A stretch of DNA of 64,000 nucleotides from CAVUMR01 sp963742715 (GCA_963742715.1 CAVUMR010000001.1:806001-870000), one strand, 5' to 3'. Counted from the stretch's first letter, positions 35,337-44,754 are shown. A program made the numbers and translations. The notes: generated from the sequence alone by a model not told the origin.

Positions 35337-36418
35337 GCGCCCTCCCCCGAACCGTCGCCCGCGGCTTCGTCGTCGAGCTGGAGCCCGGGCGCCGGCTTGT
35401 TGGCCGCGGCCAGCGCGGTACCGGCGGTAGCCAACGGCGCGCCGTCCTCGTCCGGTACCACCGGATTGTGGCAACGGAGCAGCCGGAACCCGTCGTCCTC
35501 CAGCTCCGGACGTACCTGGGTGCAGGTGTCGATCTCGTGGTTGCACCGGGGCGCGAACGCGCACCCGTGGTCCCACGGGATGTTGTCGTTGACCGAGCCC
35601 GGGATCGGCAGCAGCGGCAGGCCCCGGGGCTGGTCCAACCGCGGTACGGAGTTCAGCAGCCCGTGCGTGTACGGGTGGCGCGGGTCGCCGAACAACCGGT
35701 GCCGTACCGAGTTTTCGACGATCTTGCCGGCGTACAGCACGTTCACCGAGTCACACAGGCCCGCCACCACACCGAGGTCGTGCGTGATCATGATCAGCGC
35801 GGTACCGGTCTCCTCGACCAGCGTGCGCAGCAGCGCGAGGATCTGCGCCTGGATCGTCACGTCCAGCGCGGTGGTCGGCTCGTCCGCGATGAGCAGCCGC
35901 GGCCGGCAGGCGAGCGCCATCGCGATGAGCGCCCGCTGCCGCATGCCACCGGAGATCTGGTGCGGGTACTCCTTCAGCCGCCGTTGCGGGTCCGGGATGC
36001 CGACCGCGTCGAGCATCACGCGGGCCTCGGCCCAGGCCGCCCGCCGGTTCATGTCCTGGTGCCGCTGCAGCACCTCGGCCACCTGCAGGCCGATCGGGAT
36101 GACCGGGTTCAGCGAGGACAGCGGATCCTGGAAGATCATGCCGATGTCCTTGCCGCGGCGGTCGCGCATCTCGCCGCCCGACAGCGACAGCAGGTCGGTG
36201 CCCTCGTAGAGCACCTTGCCGGTGACCGTGTTTCCGCGCTTGGGCAGCAGGCCCATGATCGCGAGCGAGGTCACCGACTTGCCGCAGCCCGACTCACCGA
36301 CCAGCCCGACGGTCTGGCCGGGCTCCACGGTGAAGCTCACGTCGCTGACCGCGGTGAACGGCTTGGTACCGCGGCGGTTGAACACCACGCTGAGGTTCTG
36401 CACATCCAGCAGGGCCAT
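35333..36418 (-). CDS. dppD: Peptide ABC transporter ATP-binding protein (DppD/OppD type)
   Basis: 361 residues from ATG (MALLDVQNLSVVF). It has Walker A GESGCGKS, Q-loop MIFQDPLSSLNP, signature ISGGMRQR, Walker B LLIADEPTTALD and switch His ITHDLGV. The C-terminal domain has GCAFAPRCNHEIDTC, the Cys cluster seen in OppD/DppD. Partner of the DppF subunit. The start is 4 bp after the permease stop. Confidence 0.94.
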   Translation of the reverse strand: MALLDVQNLSVVFNRRGTKPFTAVSDVSFTVEPGQTVGLVGESGCGKSVTSLAIMGLLPKRGNTVTGKVLYEGTDLLSLSGGEMRDRRGKDIGMIFQDPLSSLNPVIPIGLQVAEVLQRHQDMNRRAAWAEARVMLDAVGIPDPQRRLKEYPHQISGGMRQRALIAMALACRPRLLIADEPTTALDVTIQAQILALLRTLVEETGTALIMITHDLGVVAGLCDSVNVLYAGKIVENSVRHRLFGDPRHPYTHGLLNSVPRLDQPRGLPLLPIPGSVNDNIPWDHGCAFAPRCNHEIDTCTQVRPELEDDGFRLLRCHNPVVPDEDGAPLATAGTALAAANKPAPGLQLDDEAAGDGSGEGA

Positions 36419-36422
36419 CAGG

Positions 36423-37364
36423 TCACCGCCGGTTCTTCGGATCGAGGGCTTCCCGCAGGGACTCGCCCAGCAGGGTGAAGCCGAGTGCGATGAAGATGAT
36501 CGCGGCCGCCGGCCAGTAGGCCAGTTGCGCGCGTACGTCGAGGTACTTCTGCACCGCGTTGGAGAGCATCAGCCCCCACTCGGCGCGGTTGATGTCCGGA
36601 TCGCCGAGGCCCAGGAACGACAACGCGGCCGCGTCCAGGATCGCCGTGGCGAGGGTGAGCGTGGCCTGCACGATCACCGGCGACATCGCGTTCGGCAACA
36701 TGTGCCGCAGCACGATCGTGTGCCGGCGAACCCCGAGCGAGCGGGCCGCCAGTACGTGATCGCTCTCCCGTTGCGCGAGCATCGAGCCGCGTAGCAGCCG
36801 GGCGAAGATCGGTACGTTCACGACCGCGACCGCGATGATCACCGTCCACTGGCTCGGGTGGCTGGCCAGCGCCACCAGCGAGATCGCCAGCAGCAGGCTG
36901 GGCAGCGCGAGCAGGATGTCGACGCCGCGCATCAGGCCGGTGTCGACCCAGCCGCCGAACGCGCCGGCGAGCCCGCCCACGACCACGCCGATGGCCAGGC
37001 CGAGCAGGGTGGCCAGTACACCGACGAACAGCGTCTGTCGGGAGCCGTAGATCAGCCGGGACATGAAGTCCCGACCGAGCTCGTCCGAGCCGAGCGGGTG
37101 GCCGGGCTGCGAACCGGGGATCCGGCTCGGCGTCAGCTCCCCGGTCAGCTCCTTGAACCGCTGGTACGGATCGTGCGGAGCCAGCAGCGGCGCGAAGACC
37201 GCGACCAGGATGAAGATCAGGATGATCAGGGCGCCGATGATGGCGACCGGGTTGCGGGACAGCCGCCGCATGGCGTCCCCGAGGAGGCTGACCCCACCGC
37301 CCTCGGCGGCCGTGGAGGCCAGCCGGTCGATGCGGTCCTTCTTGCGCTCGGCGAGATTCGTCAT
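36423..37364 (-). CDS. dppC: Peptide ABC transporter permease (DppC type)
   Basis: 313 residues. An N-terminal cytoplasmic segment, a first helix (AIIGALIILIFILVAVFAPLLAP), the OppC-type extracellular loop with HPLGSDELGRDFMSRLIYGSRQTL, and a five-helix core with the EAA motif region (LAARSLGVRRHTIVLRHMLPNA). It forms the channel with DppB. The start overlaps the dppB stop by four bases (ATGA). Confidence 0.94.
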   Translation of the reverse strand: MTNLAERKKDRIDRLASTAAEGGGVSLLGDAMRRLSRNPVAIIGALIILIFILVAVFAPLLAPHDPYQRFKELTGELTPSRIPGSQPGHPLGSDELGRDFMSRLIYGSRQTLFVGVLATLLGLAIGVVVGGLAGAFGGWVDTGLMRGVDILLALPSLLLAISLVALASHPSQWTVIIAVAVVNVPIFARLLRGSMLAQRESDHVLAARSLGVRRHTIVLRHMLPNAMSPVIVQATLTLATAILDAAALSFLGLGDPDINRAEWGLMLSNAVQKYLDVRAQLAYWPAAAIIFIALGFTLLGESLREALDPKNRR

Positions 37365-38365
37365 CGCACACGCACCCGTGGGTCGATGATCGCGTACGAC
37401 AGATCTACCAGGAGATTGACCAGGACGTACACCGCGGCTGCCAGCAGGATGAGTCCCTGTAGCCGGGGATAGTCACGGCGTTCGATGCCCTGGGCCAGCA
37501 GGGAGCCGATGCCGCCCCAGTTGAACACCTTCTCGGTCAGGATCGCCCCGGCGAGGAGCAGGCCGGTCTGCAGTCCGATGGTGGTCACCACCGGCAGCAG
37601 GGCGTTGCGCATGATGTGCCGGCTGCGGACGGTACGCGCGCGCAGCCCCTTGGCCTCCGCGGTGCGTACGTAGTCCTCGTTCAGTACGTCCAGCACGCTC
37701 GCCCGGGTGATCCGGACGATCACCGCCAGCGGGATCACGCCGAGCGTGATGGCCGGTAGGACCAGGTGTTTCAGCGCGTCCCAGGACGCGTCGAATTCTC
37801 TGGTGAGTAATCCGTCCAGGACGAAGAACCCGGTGACGTGGGTACCTTCGACGGTCACCGACTGCCGGCCCGACGGCGGCAGCAGCGCCAGGTCCGCGCT
37901 CACCACCTGCTTGAGCAGGTAGCCGAGGAAGAAGACCGGTACCGCGACACCGACCAGGGTGCCGAGCACCACCAGCACGTCCGGCCACCGGCCGGCGTAC
38001 CGGGCGCTCAGGTAGCCGAGCGGGATACCCAGGCCGATGGCCAGGACCAGCGCGGCGAAGCTCAGCTCGATGGTGGCCGGCAGCGATCTGGCGATCTCCT
38101 CGATGACCTGGTCGCCGGTGCTCAGCGAGTTGCCGAAGTTCCCGGACAGGATCAGTTTCAGCCAGCGGCCGTACTGCACCAGGATCGGCTGGTCGTACCC
38201 GAGTGCGTGCCGGAGCAGGGCGCGGGTCTGGGGAGTCGCACGCTCACCGAGGAGCGCGTCGACCGGACCACCCGGCAACCGGTGCAACCACACGAACATC
38301 AGGATCGACAGCACGAACAGGGTCAGCACCATCTGCAGCAGGCGGCGTACCACAACTCGCAGCAC
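37361..38365 (-). CDS. dppB: Peptide ABC transporter permease (DppB type)
   Basis: 334 residues from a GTG with GGGAGGGG 5 nt upstream; the longer frame codes for spacer and was dropped. It has a first helix (LLQMVLTLFVLSILMFVWL), then the HALGYDQPILVQYGRWL loop of DppB/OppB, five more helices and the coupling motif (YVRTAEAKGLRARTVRSRHIMRNALLP). It pairs with DppC. The 190-bp gap to dppA contains a large hairpin. Confidence 0.94.
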   Translation of the reverse strand: MLRVVVRRLLQMVLTLFVLSILMFVWLHRLPGGPVDALLGERATPQTRALLRHALGYDQPILVQYGRWLKLILSGNFGNSLSTGDQVIEEIARSLPATIELSFAALVLAIGLGIPLGYLSARYAGRWPDVLVVLGTLVGVAVPVFFLGYLLKQVVSADLALLPPSGRQSVTVEGTHVTGFFVLDGLLTREFDASWDALKHLVLPAITLGVIPLAVIVRITRASVLDVLNEDYVRTAEAKGLRARTVRSRHIMRNALLPVVTTIGLQTGLLLAGAILTEKVFNWGGIGSLLAQGIERRDYPRLQGLILLAAAVYVLVNLLVDLSYAIIDPRVRVR

Positions 38366-38417
38366 GGCGTCCCCTCCCGCGGGGTGGTGGTAGGGCTGGG
38401 TTCCGCATAGTACGGCT

Positions 38418-38458
38418 CGGCCCGGGTCGGGGATCCGTCGGATCCCCGACCCGGGCCG
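38418..38458 (-). promoter_or_regulatory. 19-bp perfect hairpin between dppA and dppB
   Basis: CGGCCCGGGTCGGGGATCC (38418-38436) and its exact complement (38440-38458) are separated by 3 nt. On the coding strand it follows dppA and precedes dppBCDF; no U-run follows. It fits partial termination or 3'-end protection giving more binding protein than membrane components. Confidence 0.75.
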
Positions 38459-38555
38459 CATTCACCCGTTTCGTCGAACTCTATTCAGCTCCGCGGTGCC
38501 GTGGTGTGACGACACGGGCTGAACAGTGCTCACCTTTTCAGTTGGTGGTGACCGG

Positions 38556-40214
38556 TTACTTCGTGATCGACACCGAGGCGAACTCTTCGTTGGTCAGCGG
38601 GCTGGGCACGAGGCCCTTCACCTTGCTGCTGACCACGATCGCCGGCGGCGAGTGTACGAGCGGGATGGCCGGCAGCCACTTGCTCATCAGGTCGCGGTTG
38701 ACCTGCTCGTACGCGGCCTTCTTGCCAGCCTCGTCCACGGTGGCGTCGGCCTTGGTGAGGGCCGCGAACATGTCGGTCACCGCCTGGTCACCGAACTCCA
38801 CCTTGGCCCGACCGAAGAAGGTACCGATGAAGTTGCCCGGGTCGTTGTAGTCACCCGTCCAGCCGAGCAGATGCAGGTCCTGCTTGCCGGCCTGCTGCAC
38901 GCTGTCCTTGTACCCACCGTTCCACGGCTCCGGGTGCGGCTCGATCTTGAAGCCGGCAGCCTGGAGGTCGTTGGCGACGACCGTGAAGATGCCCTGCGGG
39001 TCCGGCATGTACGGCCGGCTCACCTCGGTCGGGTAGTAGAACTTGAGCGTCATGCCGGTGGCGCCGGCTTCCTTGAGCAGCTGCTTCGCCTTGTCGACGT
39101 CGTACTCGTACTTCTGGACGTCCTGGGCGTACCCGAGCACGGTGTCCGGGTAGAACTCGTTGGCGACCTTCGTCCCGTCCGGGAACTTGGTCCGGCCGAG
39201 CTCCTCGCGGTTGATCGCGTAGGCGATGGCCTGACGCACCCGCAGGTCCTTGAGCTTCGGGTTCTTCTGGTTCAGACCCAGGTACAGGATGTTGAACGCC
39301 TTGCGCAGCTCGACGTTGAAGCCGTCCTTGCGCAGCGCGTCGTAGTCCGACGGCGACGGGAAGTCGTACCCGTCGACAGTGCCGGCACGCAGCTCCTGCT
39401 TACGGGCGTTCTCATCCGGGATGATCTTGAAGATCAGCTTCTTGAGCTTCGCCTTGTTGCCCCAGTAGCTGTCGTTGCGCACCAGGGTGATGGTGTTGTT
39501 CGCCTTGTCGTACGCGCTGAACTTGAACGGGCCGGTACCGACCGGGTGCGCGTTGGCGAACTCGCTGTACGAGAACGAGTCACCCTGCTGGGTCACCTCG
39601 TTGCCCTTGAACTGGGCGACAGCGTTGGGGCTGACCATCGAGAGCGAGGTCAGGGTGAACGCGGCCGGGAAGGCGCCCTTGAACCGGTTGAGCGTCACCA
39701 CCGGAGTCGCGTCGTCCTTGGCCGTACAGGTCTTGTACACCGGCTCGCCGGCGCCCTCGGCCGCGTTCTTGGCGAAGCCGCCGAACACGTCCGTGTAGTA
39801 GAGCATCTGGCTCTGCGCGGCAGCGCCCGGCATGTTGAACCACCGGTCGAAGTTGGCGCAGACCGCCTTGGCGTCGAACGGCGTGCCGTCGTGGAACTGG
39901 ATCCCCTTACGCAGGTGGAACGTCCACTCGGTGCCATCCGCGTTGTGGTCCCAGCTCTCGGCCAGGCCGGGCGTCAGCTCAGCTGTGCCGGGCTTGTGGT
40001 CGATGAGGGTCTCGTACATCTGACGGATCGGTCGGAACGACTCACCGTCGTCGTTGAAGATCGGGTCGAAGTTCTTCGGGGCGCCGGCGGCTGCGAAGAC
40101 GAGGGTGTCCCCGGTCTCAGAGCTCGAGCTGCGCTTGCTTTGCGCACAGCCGGCAACCGCAAGGGCGACCGTGGCGGCCACGGCGACCGCCACATTGAGC
40201 CTTCGCACCTGCAT
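38556..40214 (-). CDS. dppA: Peptide-binding lipoprotein of the ABC importer (DppA/OppA type)
   Basis: 552 residues. The signal peptide has lipobox LAVAGC (Cys23), and the mature protein has the SBP family 5 features (YETLIDHKPGTAELTPGLAESW, EWTFHLRKGIQFHDGTPFDAKAV, NPKLKDLRVRQAIAYAINRE). It binds peptides or related ligands outside the membrane and delivers them to DppBC. The first gene of the operon, followed by a strong hairpin. Confidence 0.95.
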   Translation of the reverse strand: MQVRRLNVAVAVAATVALAVAGCAQSKRSSSSETGDTLVFAAAGAPKNFDPIFNDDGESFRPIRQMYETLIDHKPGTAELTPGLAESWDHNADGTEWTFHLRKGIQFHDGTPFDAKAVCANFDRWFNMPGAAAQSQMLYYTDVFGGFAKNAAEGAGEPVYKTCTAKDDATPVVTLNRFKGAFPAAFTLTSLSMVSPNAVAQFKGNEVTQQGDSFSYSEFANAHPVGTGPFKFSAYDKANNTITLVRNDSYWGNKAKLKKLIFKIIPDENARKQELRAGTVDGYDFPSPSDYDALRKDGFNVELRKAFNILYLGLNQKNPKLKDLRVRQAIAYAINREELGRTKFPDGTKVANEFYPDTVLGYAQDVQKYEYDVDKAKQLLKEAGATGMTLKFYYPTEVSRPYMPDPQGIFTVVANDLQAAGFKIEPHPEPWNGGYKDSVQQAGKQDLHLLGWTGDYNDPGNFIGTFFGRAKVEFGDQAVTDMFAALTKADATVDEAGKKAAYEQVNRDLMSKWLPAIPLVHSPPAIVVSSKVKGLVPSPLTNEEFASVSITK

Positions 40215-40417
40215 GCTCCACCTCTGTTAGTTGGGCAGGCGAGCGTCACCGCTGACGCTCGTCGGTTTCCCGCAACCTAGCCGGACCCCTGGGGATTAGG
40301 AAACCAACAGACGGAATTCGGTACCGGAACGTCACTTCTCCGGCGCCATCCGCACCCGCGTCCGGCCCTACTTGCCGGACGGGTCCTAACATGCCGGATC
40401 GGCCCCGGTTGGCGTCC

Positions 40418-41017
40418 TCAGACGTCGAGGGTGCGGCGTCCCTCGAACGCACGGCCGAGAGTGATTTCGTCGGCGTACTCCAGATCGCCGCCGACCGGCA
40501 GTCCACTGGCGAGTCTCGTCACCTTGATGCCCATCGGCTTGACCAGCAGGGCGAGGTAGGTCGCGGTCGCTTCGCCCTCGGTGTTCGGATCGGTCGCCAG
40601 GATCAGCTCCCGTACCTCTCCGGCCTGCAGCCGGATCATCAGCTCCCGGATGCGCAGATTGTCCGGGCCGATGCCCTCCAACGGATTGATCGCGCCGCCG
40701 AGCACGTGGTACCGGCCGCGGAACTCGCCGGTGCGCTCGATCGCCACCACGTCCTTCGGCTCCTCGACCACGCACAACACGTCGTCGGTACGCCGTGCGT
40801 CGCGGCAGATCCGGCACTGCTCCGCTTCGGCCACGTTGAAACAGGTACGGCAGAACCGCACCTGCTCCTTGACCCGCTTGAGGGCCTGCGCCAGTCGGGT
40901 CACGTCGGCCGGATCCGCGGCCAGGATGTGGAAAGCGAGCCGCTGGGCGCTCTTCGGACCGATGCCGGGCAGCCGGCCCAACTCGTCGATCAGGTCCTGG
41001 ATAGCGCCTTCGTACAC
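40418..41017 (-). CDS. recR: Recombination protein RecR
   Basis: 199 residues from GTG. The helix-hairpin-helix region (LIDELGRLPGIGPKSAQRLAFHIL), the four-Cys zinc finger (FCRTCFN...EQCRIC) and the Toprim domain (VVEEPKDVVAIE..., ATDPNTEGEATATYLA) are all present. RecR works with RecO/RecF to load RecA at gaps. It abuts the upstream YbaB stop with no gap, so the two are co-expressed. Confidence 0.97.
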   Translation of the reverse strand: MYEGAIQDLIDELGRLPGIGPKSAQRLAFHILAADPADVTRLAQALKRVKEQVRFCRTCFNVAEAEQCRICRDARRTDDVLCVVEEPKDVVAIERTGEFRGRYHVLGGAINPLEGIGPDNLRIRELMIRLQAGEVRELILATDPNTEGEATATYLALLVKPMGIKVTRLASGLPVGGDLEYADEITLGRAFEGRRTLDV

Positions 41018-41359
41018 CTACATCCCCAGTCCGGGCATGCCACCCGGCCCGCCGCCGAGACCGCCGGCGATCGGACCGATCTTGTCCTGCTGGATCCGCC
41101 GCGCCTCGTTGGTGGCGTTGTGGACCGCGGCCACGACCAGGTCGGCCAGCGTCTCGGTGTCCTCCGGATCGACCGCCTTCGGGTCGATGACCAGCGCCTT
41201 GAGCTCGCCGTCACCGGACACTGTCGCGGTCACCAGCCCACCGCCGGCGGTACCGCTGACCTCGGCGGCAGCCAACTCGGCCTGCGCGCTGACCAACTGC
41301 TCCTGCATCTTCTGGGCCTGCTTGAGCAGCTCCTGGAAGTTGGGCTGACCACCGGCCAC
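41018..41359 (-). CDS. ybaB: YbaB/EbfC nucleoid-associated protein
   Basis: 113 residues from a GTG with GAGGAG 5 nt upstream. The helical N-terminus (PNFQELLKQAQKMQEQLVSAQAEL) and TVSGDGELKALVIDPKAV match EbfC/YbaB dimers that bind DNA non-specifically. The C-terminal tail is glycine-rich (GGLGGGPGGMPGLG), which is longer than in E. coli. The order dnaX-ybaB-recR is widely conserved. Confidence 0.95.
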   Translation of the reverse strand: MAGGQPNFQELLKQAQKMQEQLVSAQAELAAAEVSGTAGGGLVTATVSGDGELKALVIDPKAVDPEDTETLADLVVAAVHNATNEARRIQQDKIGPIAGGLGGGPGGMPGLGM

Positions 41360-41451
41360 CGGCACTCCTCGAAAGCTCGTGAATGGTGAACGTGAATGGT
41401 GAAGTCGTGACTGTGAATCGGGGGTCAGCGTATCCGGCACCCCCGACAGGC

Positions 41452-43650
41452 CTAACGCCGCTCGACCTCGCCGATCTTCTCCGCCCCGAGCGTCTCCTGC
41501 AGCAACGCCAGCGCAAGCTCCTCGCTGGTACGCCGCGGCTGCCCGTCGTCGACCACGTCGAGCGGCTCGTCGCCGGGGTCGAAACCGTCGTACCGCACCC
41601 CGGGCGGGTCGTCCGGCGAGAGGTCGGTCGGCATGTCCGGCCACGGCTCGTCGCCCCCGGCCGGCGTGGCCGCGGCGCGACCGTTGCCACGGTTCTTCTC
41701 CGGCGGCGTGCCCGGACCGGCGCCGTTCGACTCCGGGCCGCTCGCCGGCCCGGCCGCCGCCGCGGTCGCTGCTGAGTTGGGGGTACCGCCCTGAGCGGGC
41801 CAGCCGGCCGGCGGCGTGCCGCCGGCCGGCTGGCGCGCGCTGGGTGCCGAACCGCCGGCGGGCGGCTGTTTCGCCCCACCGGCGTGGTTGCCGACTTCGC
41901 ACCGGATCTGCCAGCGGCCGCCGATCACCTCGGTCAGCGCTTCGCCGAACACCTCGGCCGCCGGCGACTTCTGCAGCCCGTCCGCGTGCAACGCGTGCCG
42001 GAACCCGAGTACCAGCGTGTTGCCGTCGACCGACAGCACGGTTCCCTCGCGGACGAACGCGGCCACCCGTGGCCGGCGCCGGTTGACCGCGCGCACGATC
42101 TCGTCCCAGACCCGGCGTACCGCGGTCGCGTCCAGGGCGCCCGGCGACGCCGGTACATCAGCGACAGGCGCATCCGGGGTGGCGGTGGTCGGCCGGTCGG
42201 CGACCGGTGCGGGCGGCGTCGGCGCAGGTTCCTTGGCCGTTTTCTTGGCCGTTTCCTTGGCCGCTTCCTTGGCCGTTTTCTTGGCCGTTTCCCTGGCGGG
42301 CGGGGCGGCCGCGGCCGTGGGCGGCTCCTCGCCGGGCTCTGTCGGGCTCACGGCCGGCTTGCTCGCGACAGGTTGGCTCGCGGCCGGTTGGCTCGCGGCC
42401 GGCTTGTTCGCAACAGGTGCTGTGCGTGGTGCTTCGGCCGGCGCGGGCTCGGGCAGCGTGGGTTCGCGCTCGGCTACCGGAGTGGCGATGTCGAGCCGGC
42501 GCTCCATCCGCTCCAGTCGCTGCAGCAGCGCGGCATCGGAGTCGTCCGCGCCGGGCAGCAGCATCCGGGTACACAGCAGCTCGAGCGTGAGCCGTGGCGC
42601 CGTGGTGCCGCGCATCTCGGTCAACCCGTCATGCACGATCGACGCCATCCGGGACAGCGTCGCGGTACCGAGCCGCAGCGCCTGACCGGTCATGTGCTCC
42701 AGCTCGTCCGGCGGTACGTCCAGCAGCCCCTTGACCGCCGCGTCCGGTACATGCGTCAGCACGATCAGGTCGCGCAGCCGGTCGAGCAGGTCGGAGGCGT
42801 ACCGACGCGGATCGTGCCCCGCCTCGACCACCCGGTCCACGGTCGCGAACACGCCGGCACCATCGGCCGCGGCGAGCGCGTCGCACATGTCGTCGATCAG
42901 CGCGACATCGGTGACCCCGAGCAGGGCGACCGCCCGGGCGTACGTGACGCCCCCGTCGCCGGCGCCGGAGATCAGCTGGTCCATGATCGACTGCGCGTCC
43001 CGGACCGAGCCGCCGCCCGCGCGTACGACCAGCGGGAACACCGCCGGCTCGACCGACACGCCCTCGGCGGCGCAGATCCGCTCCAGGTCGGTACGCAGCA
43101 CGCCGGGCGGTACCAGCCGGAACGGATAGTGGTGGGTACGCGACTTGATCGTCGGCAGTACCTTCTCCGGCTCGGTGGTGGCGAACACGAACATCACGTA
43201 CTCGGGCGGCTCCTCCACCAGCTTCAACAGCGCGTTGAAGCCGGCGGACGAGACCATGTGCGCCTCGTCGATGACGTACACCTTGAACCGGCTTGACACC
43301 GGTGCGAAGAATGCCTTTTCGCGCAGCTCGCGGGCGTCGTCCACCCCGCCGTGCGACGCCGCGTCGATCTCGATCACGTCGATGGAGCCGGAGCCGTCCG
43401 GCGCCAGCGCGACACAGGACTCGCACTCGCCACAGGGAGTCGGGGTCGGGCCCTGCACGCAGTTGAGCGAGCGGGCCAGGATCCGGGCGCTGGACGTCTT
43501 GCCGCATCCGCGCGGTCCGGAGAACAGGTACGCGTGGTGCAACCGCCCGCTACGGAGCGCCTGGCTCAGCGGCTCGGTGACATGCTCCTGGCCGATGACC
43601 TCGGCAAATGTCGTGGGCCGGTACTTCCGGTACAGGGCCATGCTCGCCAC
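41452..43650 (-). CDS. dnaX: DNA polymerase III subunit gamma/tau
   Basis: 732 residues from a GTG with AGGAGG 9 nt upstream. Walker A is GPRGCGKT (45-52), zinc-binding Cys are at 64, 73, 76 and 79, DEAH is at 128-131, and sensor-1 is TIKSRTHH. It is the clamp-loader ATPase. The middle has Ala/Lys/Pro-rich linkers, including a 12-bp DNA repeat encoding AK-(E/K)-(T/A) tetrapeptides. The C-terminal part (LDATAVRRVWDEIVRAVNRRRPRVAAFVREG) is the domain seen in actinobacterial DnaX. No programmed frameshift slip site was checked. Confidence 0.95.
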   Translation of the reverse strand: MASMALYRKYRPTTFAEVIGQEHVTEPLSQALRSGRLHHAYLFSGPRGCGKTSSARILARSLNCVQGPTPTPCGECESCVALAPDGSGSIDVIEIDAASHGGVDDARELREKAFFAPVSSRFKVYVIDEAHMVSSAGFNALLKLVEEPPEYVMFVFATTEPEKVLPTIKSRTHHYPFRLVPPGVLRTDLERICAAEGVSVEPAVFPLVVRAGGGSVRDAQSIMDQLISGAGDGGVTYARAVALLGVTDVALIDDMCDALAAADGAGVFATVDRVVEAGHDPRRYASDLLDRLRDLIVLTHVPDAAVKGLLDVPPDELEHMTGQALRLGTATLSRMASIVHDGLTEMRGTTAPRLTLELLCTRMLLPGADDSDAALLQRLERMERRLDIATPVAEREPTLPEPAPAEAPRTAPVANKPAASQPAASQPVASKPAVSPTEPGEEPPTAAAAPPARETAKKTAKEAAKETAKKTAKEPAPTPPAPVADRPTTATPDAPVADVPASPGALDATAVRRVWDEIVRAVNRRRPRVAAFVREGTVLSVDGNTLVLGFRHALHADGLQKSPAAEVFGEALTEVIGGRWQIRCEVGNHAGGAKQPPAGGSAPSARQPAGGTPPAGWPAQGGTPNSAATAAAAGPASGPESNGAGPGTPPEKNRGNGRAAATPAGGDEPWPDMPTDLSPDDPPGVRYDGFDPGDEPLDVVDDGQPRRTSEELALALLQETLGAEKIGEVERR

Positions 43651-43753
43651 GGCGGAGCGCCTCCTTCCGCGCGGATGCTTCCGCCGAGACTAGCCGGCCG
43701 GTCGGACAGCGCGGGGACAGGCCATGAGGTCGCAGCCGGGGCCCCGCGGCCAC

Positions 43754-43850
43754 AAAAAGGGCCCCCCGTGCACCCGCCAGAGCTCGCGTACCCTTGCTGC
43801 CTTCCGGCCCTGGGGGAGTTGACGAGATGGGCGCCGCACGAGGGGCTGCC
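43754..43850 (-). ncRNA. ffs: Signal recognition particle RNA (small bacterial type)
   Basis: On the minus strand the hallmark loop GGGCCGGAAGGCAGCAAGGG (domain IV) is present, flanked by complementary arms, with the ends pairing as GCCCC-CGTGC against GCACG-GGGGC. Five U residues (43754-43758) end the transcript. It sits just upstream of dnaX, its usual actinobacterial location. It binds Ffh for membrane targeting. The 5' end is approximate. Confidence 0.9.
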
Positions 43851-43921
43851 ACCACTGTACCCGGTGACCCCAGGCGCTGGATGGCCCCGGCCCCCGGCCT
43901 CTCGGGCCTCCTCTAGATCGT

Positions 43922-44334
43922 CAAGATCCGCGGTTGTGGACAAGGAGCCACACGCGGCCGTGCCCCCAAGATCCGCCGTAGTGCGCGCGGACGCGCGCCA
44001 ACGGCTGCGCCTTCAAGATCCGCGGTCGTGCGCCGACGGCCGCGCCTTCAAGATCCGCAGTCTTGGCCCCGGAGCCACAGCGGGCGTGTCCCTCAAGATC
44101 CGCGGTTGTGCGCAACGAGCCACAAACAGCTCTAAACAGTGTGGCTACGCGCCCACTACCTGCCGTTTTGTGCGCAAGATCCATACCTTTGGGCAAGCAG
44201 CCACGCGTTTCGAGCCAATTCGTGTGGCTGCGTGCCCGACCATCGGGATCTTGATGTACGAAGCCCTGGTAGTGGGCAGCCAGCCACAGGTTTCCGACCC
44301 ACTTGTGGCCCTGTACGCACAACCGCGGATCTTG
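43922..44334. repeat. Intergenic cluster of CAAGATCCGC repeats
   Basis: CAAGATCCGC occurs exactly at 43922, 43967, 44014, 44049 and 44094, with near-copies at 44175 and 44246 (inverted), and an exact inverted copy at 44325. CGCACAACCGCGGATCTTG (44316-44334) is the exact reverse complement of 44094-44112. GAGCCACA is also repeated three times. The region between the SRP RNA and tRNA-Ser (about 660 bp) has no convincing gene. Confidence 0.8.
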
Positions 44335-44511
44335 GTGCAACCGTACGCGAGCCGCGAACCCAGCGGGACGCGATCTCACAGCGGCTCGATCCGGGGCGGT
44401 AACCCGCCGGCGACCGACCGCGGACCGGAGCCATCTACCGGCCGCAGACAGCCATCGAGCGGCTGCCGACCGGGTGCGGGGATGCTCGGCGTGCTCTGTA
44501 TCCTCGTCCGC

Positions 44512-44596
44512 GGAGGATTCGCCTAGTGGCCTAGGGCGCACGCTTGGAAAGCGTGTTGGGTTCACACCCTCACGAGTTCGAATCTCGTATCCTCCG
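44512..44596 (+). tRNA. tRNA-Ser (anticodon GGA)
   Basis: The acceptor GGAGGAT pairs with ATCCTCC, the anticodon stem CACGC/GCGTG closes TTGGAAA, giving GGA, and a long variable arm (GGGTTCACACCC) is typical of serine tRNAs. No CCA is encoded. Confidence 0.95.
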
Positions 44597-44613
44597 CCCG
44601 CGAACAGGGCAAA

Positions 44614-44650
44614 CGAAGCGCCGGACCAGGTACCGAGGTCCGGCGCTTCG
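44614..44650 (+). terminator. Terminator after tRNA-Ser
   Basis: CGAAGCGCCGGACC (44614-44627) pairs with GGTCCGGCGCTTCG (44637-44650) around a 9-nt loop; a weak T-containing tail follows. Confidence 0.8.
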
Positions 44651-44754
44651 TCGTGCTCGGCGCAATGCCCGGTGCCGGTCACGTTCCCCGGTACTGGCCC
44701 GTCATAGCCGCGAACGAGTAATCATGCGGTGGCGAACGAAGCCGAGGAGACGCC

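Noticed and set aside
43566..44700. Several ORFs in the repeat-rich region around 44 kb
   Set aside because: They are read through tandem repeats, the SRP RNA or the tRNA and have no consistent codon bias.
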